Positions 1 to 14,200 of a stretch of DNA of 64,000 bases are shown piece by piece. The notes beneath the pieces are model-generated. The model saw nothing but the letters and a program-made list of their open reading frames with translations. It made no database searches and had not been told where the DNA came from. Made by a program: the position numbers and the translations under genes. The stretch comes from Cheilinus undulatus (lineage: Eukaryota > Chordata > Actinopteri > Labriformes > Labridae): NCBI RefSeq assembly GCF_018320785.1, contig NC_054876.1, forward strand, positions 18,684,212 through 18,748,211, written 5' to 3'. The first letter of the stretch is position 1, and each line of letters begins with the position of its first letter.

Positions 1-611
1 ATCAGCCTAACAGGATCACAGGATGTGACGACAGCTGAGGAAATTCAACGTGTCAAAGATAATGACAGCACACTTTTACGCCTCTATGATTGAGTCAGTC
101 CTCGCTGCCTTTATCACTGCTGTCACTGCTAAGGGCAAGAGCAGGCTGTAGTTAATCATGTACTCTGCAGAGAAGGTGATCAGCTGCAATCTGCATTCTC
201 TTCACAACCTTTGCACTTTCAAGACCCTCAGCCTGCATGCAGCATTATGTCTGACCCTTCCTTCCCCTTTCCTGGGTACAAAATGTTTGACACTCTTCCC
301 TTGGGTATGAGACTGTGGACCATCAGGGTGAAACTCTCATGCCATAAGAACAGTTTCTTCTTTCATCATTTTGGGCCCCAGCACGGACTCCTTCCTAACC
401 TAGTCACCTGTCTTTGGTTTGTGTGTTGAACTAAGCCTAAGGTCATTTTCTCGCATCACAGACAATACAATTTCTGAATCTTCTTAACAGCTTTTTCAGA
501 CGAGCAGCATGTTTTGCTGCTCGCAGCTGGTGCGTGTATCTGCTCTGGCACGCATCATCATCTCCCTGTTGTCAAAGCCCTGTCATTCTTCGTAAAGTTT
601 GCCTCAATAAA

Positions 612-711
612 ACTTCCTACAAGTGAGCTGACCTAAATCAGCTCACTTGTAGGAAGTGACCTGTTCACTGAATCAGGTCACTTCCTACAAGTGACCTGAT
701 TCAGTGAACAG
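612..711. repeat. Cluster of three overlapping perfect hairpins
   Basis: Stem 1 pairs 612-631 with 638-657 (20 bp, 6-base loop). Stem 2 pairs 643-663 with 674-694 (21 bp, 10-base loop). Stem 3 pairs 661-683 with 689-711 (23 bp, 5-base loop). All are perfect and share the core ACTTCCTACAAGTGA. Because the arms overlap, the three folds are mutually exclusive alternatives. Confidence 0.9.
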
Positions 712-1129
712 TTGAATCGTGCTGAGATATAATCAAAATAAAACCATTATGTGGAAAAAAAGGTAGTCTTCCAAAGAAATGCTAAATGTATTTACTTTGA
801 AAAGCACAAACCTGAAGCGTACTTGCACTTCATCTTTCCTGTGACATATTGTTCTGATGTAGAAACAAAAAGCTTTAGAGGTTTAGAGAAAAATGTATTA
901 AACAAGACACATTTTTGCATTTTGCTTTCATCTGGGTTGTCAAGAAATAGAGTGCAAACAAATTCAACTAATGTGGATATTAACATCTGTTAAAATGAGG
1001 TAAATATAGCTCTCTATCATTTTTTCAAACTATTTTGGCTGATTACTGAGCGCAGTGCACATTAAAAAAAGACGAGACCTCTATTCTGTAGATTCTCTGT
1101 GGGTAAGACGTGCGAACCAGGTGAGTGAA

Positions 1130-1402
1130 CATGCAAACAAATTGAAAACACAATAGAAATGTGGGGGATCCAAAGCCAGATTTCAAGTGTTTTGAAAATG
1201 GTTTGAATACTAAATACTAAGAGTTACATTTAAGTTTTATATTTTTAGTAAATTCACAAAAAATATATATTTTCTCTTTCACAAGACATGGTATTGAGTG
1301 TAGATTACTGAAAATAAAATGATTTTTTTACTGTAGCATCAGGCTACAACATAAGAAAATAGGGAAAAGTGAGGGGGGTCTGAATACTTTCTGAATGCAC
1401 TG
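1130..1402. mobile_element. Tc1-like element, right-end fragment
   Basis: The sequence ends in GGGGGGTCTGAATACTTTCT then GAATGCACTG followed by TA (1403-1404). This is the familiar right end of a fish Tc1-like family. No transposase is visible and the left boundary is uncertain. Confidence 0.5.
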
Positions 1403-1987
1403 TAGATGTGTCAGTTTTAGGGGCTGAGTAATGGAATGGACTTAATGAAAAATGAAAACCTATGACTCTGTTTGTATTCAAAGAATGTAAAACAATCAAA
1501 GGTAATAAAATGAATTGAAACTTAATGAAATTGATTTTTTAATTGGAAGTATCACACCTATTTTTCTATAGTATTGCTCATTTTCTAGATTTTTCCTTGA
1601 ATGGTACAGGACGGGCTAAAATAAGCCACTGGCATTAGCCTATTCCTTTTTTACTGACTGAAAAGTTTTATGTAAAATGATCTTATTTGAGGGGTTTTTT
1701 TTGTCAACATGAATGTAACAAAAAGAATCATTATTTCATTCAAACATATTCTTTGAACATTTGAACCTACTTGGCAATAAACCTGGTTGTAATTTTAATG
1801 GCATCAGTACAGAGAAATTAAACCAGACACTAAATATCTAGAAAGATTTCACAGTCTTAGAAATCAATCTTAAGGTTCTAGTACTACCCAAATAATCTCT
1901 GCAGAGAAACCTGTCATGAAGCCATTGAAAAGGAAATTAAAAAAGTTTTTCTGCTTCCACTATTGTAGTTTTTAAAATGGTTCTTAC

Positions 1988-4900
1988 CCTGGCAGAGATG
2001 AGTATACAGCTCCCATACTGCTCTCACAGGGTCAGATATAGGCTCTGAGTCGCTGGACGTGGACGGACAAGCTGCTGCCCCCTCAACATGTCCTCTGCTC
2101 TCCTCTGAGCCTCGGGACTCCAGCGGGTTAGGTAGCATGGGGAAACAGTTCTGCATCAGTTGGAGCAGCAAAACTCTGCTCTTCAGCACATCCTCTCCCT
2201 CACTGAGACAAGAAAAACAGTTGGATTAAAGCAAGGATCTCAGTGTGTCTAGATGTGTCCTGCTTACTGAATATCAGTGAGTCTGTCACATGGTTAAAAG
2301 TGCTACACAAAAGGAGAAAAACAGTAGGAGGAGGAGCGGGAACACACGACTACTCACATCTCCCTGAGTTTACTGTAGAAGCTCCAGAAAAGGTTCAGAC
2401 CGAGGCCATTGAAGTCCAGAAGATACTTCTGTTTAAAGTGAGAGGCATCCTGCAGCAGGAGAAAAGGAAATAGTATTTAAAAAAATGACAACATCTGCAT
2501 GTAGTTGGAATTCAAAATTACAGAAAACAAGAAGTTGTTATGTCTCGTAATTGCCACAAGAGGGCAGACTGAGCCCCTTTTAACAAGTAAATGAATAGTG
2601 AAGGGAGAAACAAGGAGATAAAAGAAGAAGCACAGGATCATTGTCATGGTCTCTTTTACAGATTGTACTTGTTATCTTGCCTCACTGTCTTTTGTTTGTG
2701 TTGTCTAGTGAAAGATTATTTTAAAGACTAAAGAGGCAAACAAAGGAGGAAGCTATTATTATGTGCCATTGTCACCACTGGCTTATGTTTATAAGGTTTT
2801 CTAAGAGGATTTCGATGTTTTCATCTTATGATTTTTAGTATTGTGGTGGGGATAAACTATGTTCAGTACTTACCATGTCTCGTGTGAGCTGCTGTATGAA
2901 GAATAGTGTTTTATTAAGTAGACAGAGGCCGGTGACAGCTTCATGGTCAAAGCTCTCCCCCTCTGGACTGAGGTCGTCCAGGTCTCCTAGCCTCTCTGCC
3001 CCGGGACACAGGTAACCACTGAAGGAGAGGGACTGCACGCCAAGACGCTCTGCAGAGTCCTGCCTGGTGCACAGGAACTTCACCATCAGGAACTAAGAAG
3101 ACAAAAAGACAATTAAATCACAACACAAAACCCAACATGGGCTCAGTTTAGGATACTTTATTATGTATATTTTAAGAACACAGTGTTATGTAATGAATGC
3201 TTGATGGGGTTGAATAATAAATAAAGAGAGCAGAAGAGTAACTGCGTTGTAGTTTTGTCTGCATGTTGTGTACCTTTGCAACACGGCACTGCTGCAGCTT
3301 GATCTCCACATCGTTCCAGTCATCCTCCAGCTCGAACCAGCCAATAGGCTCGTCCTCTGACTGGGCTGGAGTCCTAGAACTGCAGGTCAGAAGACAGGGT
3401 AATGTGTTAGCCATTCACGTTAACAACTGCTGAAGACCCCCTGAACTGAGGAGTGGCTCGATTTCTCAGTAGGATTGTTTCCAATACGATTATTTTAATT
3501 TTCGAAATAAAAATAATTAATATAAAGTGAAAGCAATAACTGTTCGGATACCATGGCCACAGAAATTAAAGTAATAGGCAATTAAGACAGAGTTTAGGAG
3601 TTTGCCTCCAATATATGCTAGATTAATTTGGTCCTATGTAATAGATGTAGCGTATTGTTTTAACTTTGCCACTTTAATATAACTGATCATTAAAAAAATG
3701 GAAATTGTATCATTTTTTGGCACATGGTATCAATAAGTATCAAAGTATCAGACATTTTGACAATCTTTATACAGAGATAAACTGTCTGCACAAAAACGTA
3801 TCATCTGCTTTTATCATAAACGTAAATGTTTTCTTTTTTAAAAAAGGGGCAGCCAGTTTGGTCTATTGCCTACTGGTAATTTACCTTCATAAGTTGTATA
3901 TTTGCTGTGTACAGAAAGTACAGAGCAGGAGCTGATCATGGGCCTACTGACCTTCCCTTTTAGCCCTTGACCATCAATATCTAATCAGCGGGGCTGGAAA
4001 GTAACTAATTACATTTACTCACATTACTGTAACTGAGTCATTTTTATCATGTACTTGTATATTTTTAAGTACATTTTGAATTGTTGGGGGATTTCTGGGG
4101 GTTTGTTGTTGATGTTTTTGTTGTTTGACACATTTGCACCATGAGTGAAGTTATCCACTGAGTTAGGGTTCCTGTCTGTGACTTTAGGTGCTCTCAAAGG
4201 ACATATAGTGCATTAGTATGCATGCCTTAGAGGCATGATAAATTGTAAAACATTTTAAAGGCACCCTTACCTGTCTTGTACAAACTCTTTGTAGGCTTTG
4301 TAGTCCCAGGAGTCATACTTTTTAAACCTCTTGAAATGTTTCTCAGCATCAAACGAATCCTCCTCCTTGTAGACAAACACCAAGCCGCATTTTGCTCCAA
4401 TGGCTCCTTTTCGCACCTTAATCACAGAGATCAGACAGTTAGTGTCATGTTAAAAAACACCTTTATTGCTGCCAGTGACAAAATCAGTAGAGAGGAAAAG
4501 GTGCCTCACTTTGATCTTCATCTGAGTGACCTGGAAGTTACTCTGGTCTTCTGTTGACAGAATCACACTGGCCTTCTTCCTGCCACTTTCTGTGAGAAAA
4601 CCTTCAGAGGGACAAAAACATCCAGATTTTATTAAGGCTGTGTGCAAAGTCAGGATAAAGTATGAGTCTGGTGCTATTATTCTTTATTGAATAAGGCTGG
4701 TTTCCATTATACCGTCTCCAGTGGAGGTTTCTGTGAGCATGTTCTCTGGTCCTGATTTCTCCTCTTTACTCTTCACATCACAGGCCTGCAGATGCAGCTG
4801 GAGGGGCTTCCCTGTAATTAGACATCCATCTATAAGACAGCACATTTTCACTGACATATCTAATCATCTGATCATTTTCCATGCAGGTTCATATTTCATT

Positions 4901-5246
4901 CCTCTACTCGGAAACATTGAACTGCAGCTTTGTAACAGAATTAGCAATTTTCCACTGCACACTCCACTAATGCATCTGCTCCGTGTGGACTAAGCACTTT
5001 CTCTTCCACGTCTGTGGTTTCAGATGTTGTCCTGTGAGTGAGAGGGAAGGAGGGCTGGTCACGTTACCGTTGCGATTAAGTAGTCGCAGTCTGACAGAGG
5101 CCATGGACATGATGAGGGCGGAGGCCTTGTACTCGGCCTCCAAGTGGTCGCTGATGCAGGACAGGGCCTGGAGCACCTTCGCTACGCTGCCCCGGGCCAG
5201 AGCGAAGGCAAGGAGGGTCAGCTCTGCGTCAGGACTCACACAACAA
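1988..5246 (-). CDS. zzef1: ZZEF1 coding exons 8-15
   Basis: Eight exons (5068-5246, 4713-4811, 4510-4601, 4271-4416, 3274-3379, 2874-3092, 2358-2449, 1988-2202) are separated by short introns. They encode a conserved stretch with no named domain that I recognise: ELTLLAFALARGSVAKVLQ, then FLTESGRKKASVILS, DEPIGWFELEDDWNDVEIK, LMVKFLCTRQDSAERLGVQ and LLLQLMQNCFPML. Every acceptor ends in AG and every donor starts with GT. The last donor, at 1987, is followed only by intron within the window. Confidence 0.9.
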
Positions 5247-8200
5247 CTATACAAAAAAAAAAGAAAAAAAGTTAGTTAAAGGACCTTATCATTTATAATC
5301 AGACACCCAAATACCTCTGTTCATACTATTTCATTAGTGATATGCTCTTAATGTCTCTTCAAATCTTAAAAAATATCAAAAATACACTTGTGTGCAAATA
5401 CAGTCATGTGCATAAGTTTTAAACATACAAGGCACTAAGGATTCATCACATCACCCAGGGCACCTGGAGACAGCTGACAGTTTTTGGGCCCTTTTTTGGG
5501 GTCCACAGAATAACCAGGGGCTCATGACAACCATTTTATGGTATCCTAGGCTGTGCTAACTCGCTACAACCAGCTTTATTTCACCCTAAAGGTGTGGACT
5601 TTGTTAGTTTTTTAACAGATTATTTTCTCATCCTTCAATGTGCAAGGACATCCAGAGCATGACCAGGGTTCTGTCAATCTATGCCTTCCTTAAGCCTCAG
5701 TTTTGAGCCCAAACATGTCTAAAAGTTCTGCACAATACTATACATGTAAAACTACAATATTTGTTGCACTGTCCTTTCTATTACTCAGTGCTAGGTTGGC
5801 ATCATACCAGAAATTTAAACTTCCGTTTGATATCAGGTAAAATAAAATAATTGATGCTTGTTTTGTGACACAGTAACAAGAATTCAGGTCTAAATGGTCA
5901 ATAATGAGTAATTTTTATTTTTGATTATCAGAAAAATCAAAGGCAAACTGCACACTTTCTAAATAGCCAGAAAAACAAGCAAATATCTGGAAATGTCAGA
6001 GTTTTTGTGCAATTCAAACAGTTTGCAGACGGATTAACTCCTTTTCTGCACGTGTTTTATGATTTCTCAGTCTTTTTTTCTCTTTTTTTCGTATATTTAT
6101 TACTGAGATTATAGAGGTTGCAAAGTTTTGAATACACAGTATCCAAAATGTGCCAAACCAAAAGTAATGGCAACTTTGGTCTAGGTTGCCGCAATTTACT
6201 CATCTACTTCATATTGTTGAAGCCAGATGAAATAAGGGCAGAATTTCTTCATGTAAAAAGGACTGTGCATTTTTTTTGTTGAAGATTTAATGGAATTCAA
6301 TTAGATTATGAAGAATTATGGTGAACTAAAAACTTTTTTCAGTTCGAAGTCAGACTCTGTCAATTCATAGTTTAATTTGGCTGAAACTACTTTGAATCAA
6401 GATCAATGACAGAAGGGAAAAATCAGCTTTTTACATTTCTATTCCTGCTGAGTCTCAGGACTGGTTTGCACCTCCTTTATCAATTCTCTTTTTAAGAAAA
6501 AGGAAGATGTTACAACAGCATTTTGATAACTCTCTAGATCTATCTGGTGCATTACAACATAACCAAAGGGGAAAAAGTACATGACTATAGAACTCAAGAA
6601 AAAGTAGTTACTCTGGTTAAAATTTACTTCAGAAAATTACAAGTACCAGTCTATAAATTCATTCAAGTAAAAGTAAAAAGTATTTAATTCACAGTTTACT
6701 TTAAGTACTGACTACAACAAGAGAAAAGATCTCCAACCAGGTTGTTCAGATAAAGCCACACCTTTATAATAAAGTACCGGGTAATTTTGACAGTATTAAT
6801 TAAACTTATATGGAGTTAGATTTAACACTTTCAAGTTGTCTATGTTAGTCCATAGTGCATATAGTTAAACTATTCTTTGTAAACTTAAGTATTTTAAAAT
6901 ATATGTGCCCTTTAAGAACACATAAAGTCACAGTCAACGACTCTAACTCAGTGGATAACTTCACTCATGGTGCAAATATGTCACATCAAATACAGCAATT
7001 CATCAGTCTCATGAGCAGAAGAACCCAAGCACGGATCACTCACAACAGGCAACATCTAAACACAACTAAACACATACAACACAGTTCTAAACACTTCCAA
7101 AGAGCATGATGGGAACTCTACCCATACTTCCCCCCCCGATTTGAAATCCCAGTGGATGGAGCTTAGTTCAGCTGACTGTTTACAGAGCTGAACTAACACT
7201 GGTGGACCAACACCGTCAATTAACTTTAACACTGAAGACCTTTTCACTGAAAATGGAGTTGAAATTATACTTTAGGAGTAAAAATCAACTTTAAAATGTT
7301 CAACCCAGAGAGATCAACACTCCAGTTTTTGCTGTGTACAACAGCTGTTCTGGGATGTGATGTGGAATCATTCCCTCTGTGCATGCTACTGTGTAGTCAA
7401 CAGAGGAGGAAAAAGGGCAAGAGTATTGTTCTCAAGTAAAAGTACCGTTACTGTGAGTCTATAGCCTGGTCTGATTTGAAGATGTACTCAGAAAGTACAA
7501 GAACCCAAAAACTATTCAATAGTTTGAGTAATGTAATTAGTTGCTTTCCACCCCTGATCAGAACAAAGACCTACTACTGATAATACTGTCAAACAGTCAT
7601 TGCCTATCATCTGTTCTCAAAGTCTGTTTAAAACAGGAAATCAATCAAATTGGGGCAAGGGCCACTATTTTGTATTCTGTGGCCCTGGTTCACAACAGGA
7701 TCGTGCAGCTTTTACGCCCTCTAAACCTCTGCAAACGAGTCAAAAAGACAGCTTCTACTTCACAAAATGCACACAAACGGTTAAATACACCCTCATCTGC
7801 ACTGTAGTTCAAACAGTGAATCTGTACCCTGGTGCTGTTCACCTGTATTAAAATGAGTCATTATGCATGTCATTTAGGAAAACTGGCTCCTTTCTATGCA
7901 AATCAGACTCTGCAAAAAGTGTCAAATTGACAAACACCAGCACAAGTGAAGCAATAACCATTTGCTGAGACCAGGTGTTTACTGCACTGTAGGATTAATA
8001 AGACAGGGCTGAGACACATTTACCAAGGTTAAATTCAAGCACCTTCAAGGCATGCTTTTAAGCCTACATACAACACATTTAACATTAAAATATGATTTCA
8101 TTTCCTCATCATTTAAAAATGGATATCTTGCTTTTGACAGCCAAAATGGTGTTTTACAATAGCAGTCTATAGATTAATGTCAATATATAATGAATATAAA

Positions 8201-11200
8201 CATTTGACAAAGCAAATAGTATGAGTTTTAATGACTTCTTCATGAAAGTATAAATGTGATGCACTGTGGAAAATGATGACTGATGCCTCAAGTTTACTTG
8301 CTAACTGAATAATATTCCTCTTATTTAGATGAATACAATAAATGTTATATCAATTATTTCTATATTAAGACCCTCAGACTGATTTTATCTCACCACCAAA
8401 TCATTCAGTCAAATAGCTGTTTTTATCACAAGAGGCATAAATCAAATTTCAAGCACTTTCAAGAAGTTTATCTGAAATCCAAGTACTTTTCAAACTGTGG
8501 AAACAACATTAAAACTGAAGCATTTTCAAGGAGATCAAGCACCTGCACAAACCCTGAAGAGATGACACATTTCCATTGATCAGGAAAACCTCTGTATGAC
8601 CTACAGACAAAGGATCAGCGGTACTTTATCATCATTATCAATATAAACAGGAGATAAGTTGGTCTAGGCTTTCAGCAGCTCAACAATTCATCCACGTGTG
8701 GAGACGGTCTGGAGCCTTTACGCTCAGTAAGGATGCAGGCTTGTTGATTTTTACTTTGAGTTTTTCTTGTTTGCTTCATTCATGATGAAACTTGTATTAA
8801 AGTCTGGCTTCACTCTACACCTGAATAAGTTTTTCTCTCCTTCTGGTCCATTATCTTCATCTAGACAAAACTGTGCTCAATCAGTATGAAAGCACGGCTG
8901 AGTGCTGAGTAAAGGTGTAAACAGCCCTTTTCCACAAACTGCACAGAGCAAAACCATTTTTTAGGTGCTTTCTAACAGAGCAGGGGAATTTTAACACAGC
9001 TTTTCAAAACATCCTGGTTTATTTTGGATGATTACATTTTACTTTGCACACAGAAACAAAATTATTTCACAAAAAACGAAACTATCAGGGTCAAAATTAT
9101 TACCCTCCTTTAGAACTGACCTTTTTGTTGAGCCCCAGTACAAACCACTGTTGTGCAATGACAACTCCGCAATGCTCAAAGCAGTAAAATCAAATAAAAA
9201 CTGAGGGTTATCTTCATATTTACACACAGTATAAAAACTTAAGTAAGGGCCTGAGCTGTCACAAGAAAGCATCACAGCAAAAACAAAAGAAATCAGTTTA
9301 GACTTCAGGAAAGGAATTGTTGATGCTCACAAAGCAGGAGAATTATATACAAAGTTATCACAGCATTTCAAAGTGTCAAGAACTGATGTGAGAAGTATCA
9401 TCAAGAAATTCAATGAGAGACACACAGTACAGAACAAGTCTGGCAGAAATAGGAAGAGAAAGATTTCAAAGACTCTGGCAAGAAAACTAGTGAGAGATGT
9501 GTCTAAAGACCCCAGAACAACTGCCAAGACACTGGTGAAGGACTTAACCAAGTCAGGAATTGTAGTCTCAAAGACGACAATCACTAAAGCCCTGCACAGG
9601 AATGGACTGTGAGGTTGCAGACCAAGAGAAACTTCTGCAGAAGAGACACCTTCAAGCCAGACTGAAGTATGCTAAGGACAACTTGGAGAAGGATTATGAA
9701 TACTGGAAGCATGTCCTTTGGTCAGATGAAACTAAACTAGCTCTTTGGCCATCGAGACTTTGCTTATATTTGGAGAAAGAAGAGAGTTAAATAACCCAAC
9801 AAACAACTACAACAAATGATTGCCTGCTGTTATCCAGCAAAAGGAGACACAACTGACTATTAGCATCAGAGGGGCCAATAATTTGGAGACTGTTAGATTT
9901 TGTTTTTTTGTGAAATAAGTTTGATTCTGTGTGCAAAGTAAATAATGCAAGCTTTCAAAATAAAACTAGGATGTTTGTAAAAGTTTAGCAGCACTTGGGA
10001 CATACTTGAAAAATGAAACTTTCATAGGTGGGCTAATAATTTTGTCCTCCTCTGAGTATTTAATAAAAACTAAACTACACTTGACTGTACTCTGTCACCA
10101 CCTTGTATGGCTGCAACAGAGTCCATCTGTCCCAGCGAGTTTGACAGCCCTTTCTGTCTCTGTGCAGTGACCATAAAATATCTTTATGATGTGGAGAGCT
10201 GTAGATTTGGTTCATTAGTATGTCTTTAAAATCTTCAGCTGCCATTGTTTCTGCTGCTGTGTTGACTGTCATACCACCACATGGGCATATTGTATCTTGC
10301 ATCTGCAATGCATCAGTTCTGAGGACATGCACAGCTGATGCACCAAGCTAATACATGGGACACATGGCAGTCACAATATATTCACATATGTGTAGCTAAC
10401 AACAAGTTCTTCTTCAGCCTATGACAACTGAAGAATTGAATAAGGTCCTGTATCTTCAAGATAAAAACATGAACTTGGGCAAAATAGTGTGCAAGTAAGC
10501 CTTTCTACCTGCACATCTCTATGTTTTAATTGAGCTCATTTCCCACTTGAAATCAGCTTACCTGTATTATGTTGATATTTGTAGAGAAATAGCCATCATG
10601 CTCCTCTGACATCTATACTGAAATATTTCCTATGTTTAAGTGAGCAGAATATTCAGGTTATGCTGTTGCTGTTGATGCCCACCACTGAAGGATATAGAAA
10701 ATAAAATGAAGTGGAAAAAGTGTGTCATCCTCCACTGAATCAATACTCTGACTTTGGCCTGTTCTCACTCTGATGATGTCAGCATTATGAGCTCAGTGAT
10801 GAGTAAGTGTGCTGATGTAATCATCTTACTCTGCTATCCTGAGAAGAAATCCATCCACCTCCTCCAGGATGTTTAGAGAGAAGAACTTGGGGAACTCTGT
10901 GGATGATGGCGTTAGGGACAGTGGTGGCATGTGTTGTAAGGCTTTTCTGAAAAAAACATCACATGAAAACCCTCAGAAACTCAACCACAGCAGCATCGTT
11001 TCCTTCAAAATAATGCACATGATAAATACAAAATCACAAGTGTAAGTCTTACTGCGTGCTCTGAAGGACGGTCTGAGCCAGCGCAGGGTTCGTCTCCATG
11101 GATGCTGTGACCAGCGAGGTGAGGAGAGACAGGTACCAGATGGCCGAAGCATCTGACACAGACACCTCTTTACTCTTGGTAATCTGATAACCCAGAGTCT

Positions 11201-14200
11201 TCAAGCCATGAATCCGCGTGTCACATCCGTCACTCAGGCACCGCTTAATGTTGATTTGGATGTCTGGGATTTGTTAGACATGATGCAGTTAGCTGACTGA
11301 TGGATTTGATGATACAAATATTTGTTTCACAATTCATTTTGAGAATAAAAAGCCAGAGAGGCATACCACAAAAAGATTTAGGGAAGCAAAACGCATACTG
11401 ATGTAAGACGGGATGTATTAACCAATTAAAAGTCTGACTGCAACTAAAACTAAATTTTAACCTGAAATATTAAGAAACCTTGTTGAATTTGACTGAAAAC
11501 AAACTGATTTGCACCGATATAATCATGCAAAGGGCGGCTTTTTAATACAAACGACTTAACTATGTCTCACCTTGCCTATGGCTGTTTTGTACACTGTCAG
11601 CTTATTCTGAGCAGAAAATGACGGCTGCATTTCCACAAATGTAAGAATGCACAGATGCATTGATCCAGCGTTTGTAATGGCAAATATTGCCTTGTCTACA
11701 AATAATGTGGCATTAACCATTGCCTCCTTGGCGCCTTCCTGTGGAGGTCTTCCAGGCATGTCTAATTGGGGGGAGACCCTGAGGCAGATCCAGAACTCAC
11801 TGGAGGGATTATATATCCTATCTGGCTTGGGAGCACCTTGGAATCCCCCAGGAGGGACTGGAAAATATTGCGGGGGAGAGGGACGTCCGGGTTGACCTGC
11901 TTCGCCTGCTGCCACCGCAAACTGACCCCAGGTAAGTGGAAGAAGATGGATGGATGGATGAACCATTGCCAAATGTTTAACTGTCTGTCTAATCAAATTG
12001 ATGCTTGAATCTAACATGCCTAGCTGTTGAATCAAACAGAGAGACAGAGAGATTTTTATTGGGCAGAATAAGTGACCTGTTGGACAAACTCTCATCTGTT
12101 TTCATATTCAATCATAAGAAAATGTTGGCACCACAGGAAGAAGTAATGAAAAAACACTGGTGTAAGCATTGGCCATTGGCTAAATTGTTGAACATTAGTA
12201 TCGGTATCAGCTCTAACATTCAAAATCAGTACATCTCTATTAAAAACTTAGCAAAGGTTTCAAAACAGCCAGTACATAACATCCTACTTTTAGGCCCCCT
12301 TCTGTTAGGGTACCAACTATCCCTATCCTACCCTAAAGTGTGGAGCTAGACTTACACCCCTGCCTACCAAGTAAGGGTATGGTACAGGGTTGGAAATTAA
12401 CTTCTTCTCCTGCCTGCCACTTTAGCCGGTGGATTCAAAAATCACTCACATTTTTAACAAGCCACTTTATTGTTTACAAGCAGAATGATGAGATGAGGTG
12501 TAACATGAAAATCAAGAATTATAGTTTTTAGTTTCAGTGTTATAGTTCAGTATTCTAGACCTTGTTTCTCAGTAAAGATCAGTAAATTAAGAGGGAGTTA
12601 GTGAACCAATTATCCAAACTGTCACTCATTTCAAACTATCAGTTTGTCCTATACCCATCCATGCAAATGTTTGCAACATGACATATGGGGGCACCATAAA
12701 TTCATGCAGCATTTTCCTGCATTATGAGTGTCAGACTCAAGAGACTTAAATATTTTATGCATGATTCCTGCAACCTCATGCTGGAATCCAGGACTTTTTT
12801 GACTGTCTTGGAATTAAAACTAGCGATACATTGGTTTAAAAACACCTCAAGCAGGTAGACCAGTTCCTGCACTAATCATATGATACTGAATCAAACCATC
12901 CCAGCACACAGCTGACGGTAGACATTTGACAGCAGCTCTGACACAAAGAGGAGGAGGCAGGGTCCTTTGGTCAATCTGATCAGTTCTCGTCATAAAGTTG
13001 GTAGAAACAAGTAAAAGTGAGACTCAATTCATGCTGTTTACCACCACAAAATCATGATGTTATGTTACTTTTATTTGCCTACATCAGTGGCTGGTAGGTT
13101 GAGCAAATTCACCAGACACAGCTCAAAAATAAGAGCATTTGGCTGGTGGCGGGTTCTAATTTTCTGTAGAAAGCTGTGGAAACGCAAGCAAGATGGTGGT
13201 TTACGGGACCAAACTGTGCTGAACCAAACCAACTGCTTGGTGGAAATGCACCTGAACAGCTCATCCCTGATGATAAACAATCAGTTTGATACTGAGGAGG
13301 ATTAGGGCCAAGGGTGAAGGAAAAAATAATGCTGTACACTTTAAGATCCAAGTCGAAATGATAAGAAAAAAGTTTAAGTAACGAGAATAAAGTTAAAGCT
13401 TATTACTATAACAATTTTGGTAAATTTGTTTACATTATCCCATCAGAATGCATCACACCAAACACTGACGTTCCAGACTGATTCATGAATTATCAGAGGT
13501 CAACAGGTAATACATTTCCTGTGGAAATAGTTCTGAAGCCAGTAAGAAACTGTGAATCTTGACCGCCTCTACAAAATGCCTTGTATCAATGAAGATGTGA
13601 AACTACACAACAGAACTGGATTTAACAACAAACAAATTTATTCTCTTTTAGCTCATAAACTCAGTGGGGTTTTCTAAGATCTTCTGTTTGTTCTAGTAAC
13701 GAGCTTTGACTTTATCCTCAAAACTTAAGCTTTTTTCTTGAAAGTGTATTTCGACTTTCTTGAGATCTCAACCTTTCTCTTGCCTTTTCGACTTTATTCT
13801 TGAAGTGCACCGCATTATTTTATTCTTCACCTGTGGCCCAAATCCCCTTGTGTAGTTTGAAGTACTTGCAGTTGTGACATTAATTACTGAACTATTCTGT
13901 AATGCACTGCTCACTTTTTCATTATTATTTGAACCTTTGCTAACATCTACCTGTTAGTACTCAGAGCTGACAGGCTCTGCAGATTCTCACTTGATGTTAC
14001 ATAATTCATAAGTACAGTTTACTTTTAGTAAAAATAGTGCTTGTGAGTTACAGTCTTCTCAAACCAACCCTACACCTTCTTCCTAAACATATCACTCTTT
14101 TGCTTCAAGAAAGGTTCAACATATTGAGTGCTATCCAAAACATCTAAATGTGAGTGGGCTGAAGACTATTGAACAGCCAGTCTGCACCAGTGCTGACTTA

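Larger units (their letters stand above)
1..1987. other. ZZEF1 intron (partial), repeat-bearing
   Basis: This lies inside ZZEF1 downstream of the last exon seen. It contains the overlapping hairpin cluster (612-711) and the right end of a Tc1-like element (to 1402). No exon-like block matching the expected next ZZEF1 segment was found, and the short ORFs here show no similarity I can name. Confidence 0.6.
5247..10829. other. ZZEF1 intron 7, repeat-rich
   Basis: This 5.6-kb intron holds a MITE (about 6595-7553) and a Tc1-like element (about 8975-10055), both listed separately. The rest, including 5390-6140 and 7560-8950, is AT-rich with no coding signal I can support. The stretch starting near 5400 resembles a degraded DNA-transposon end. 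Confidence 0.6.

Noticed and set aside
4983-5279. 98-residue plus-strand ORF near 5 kb
   Set aside because: Antisense of ZZEF1 exon 8.
11556-12095. 179-residue minus-strand ORF
   Set aside because: It runs antisense through a LINE 3' end and neighbouring intron; no family resemblance.
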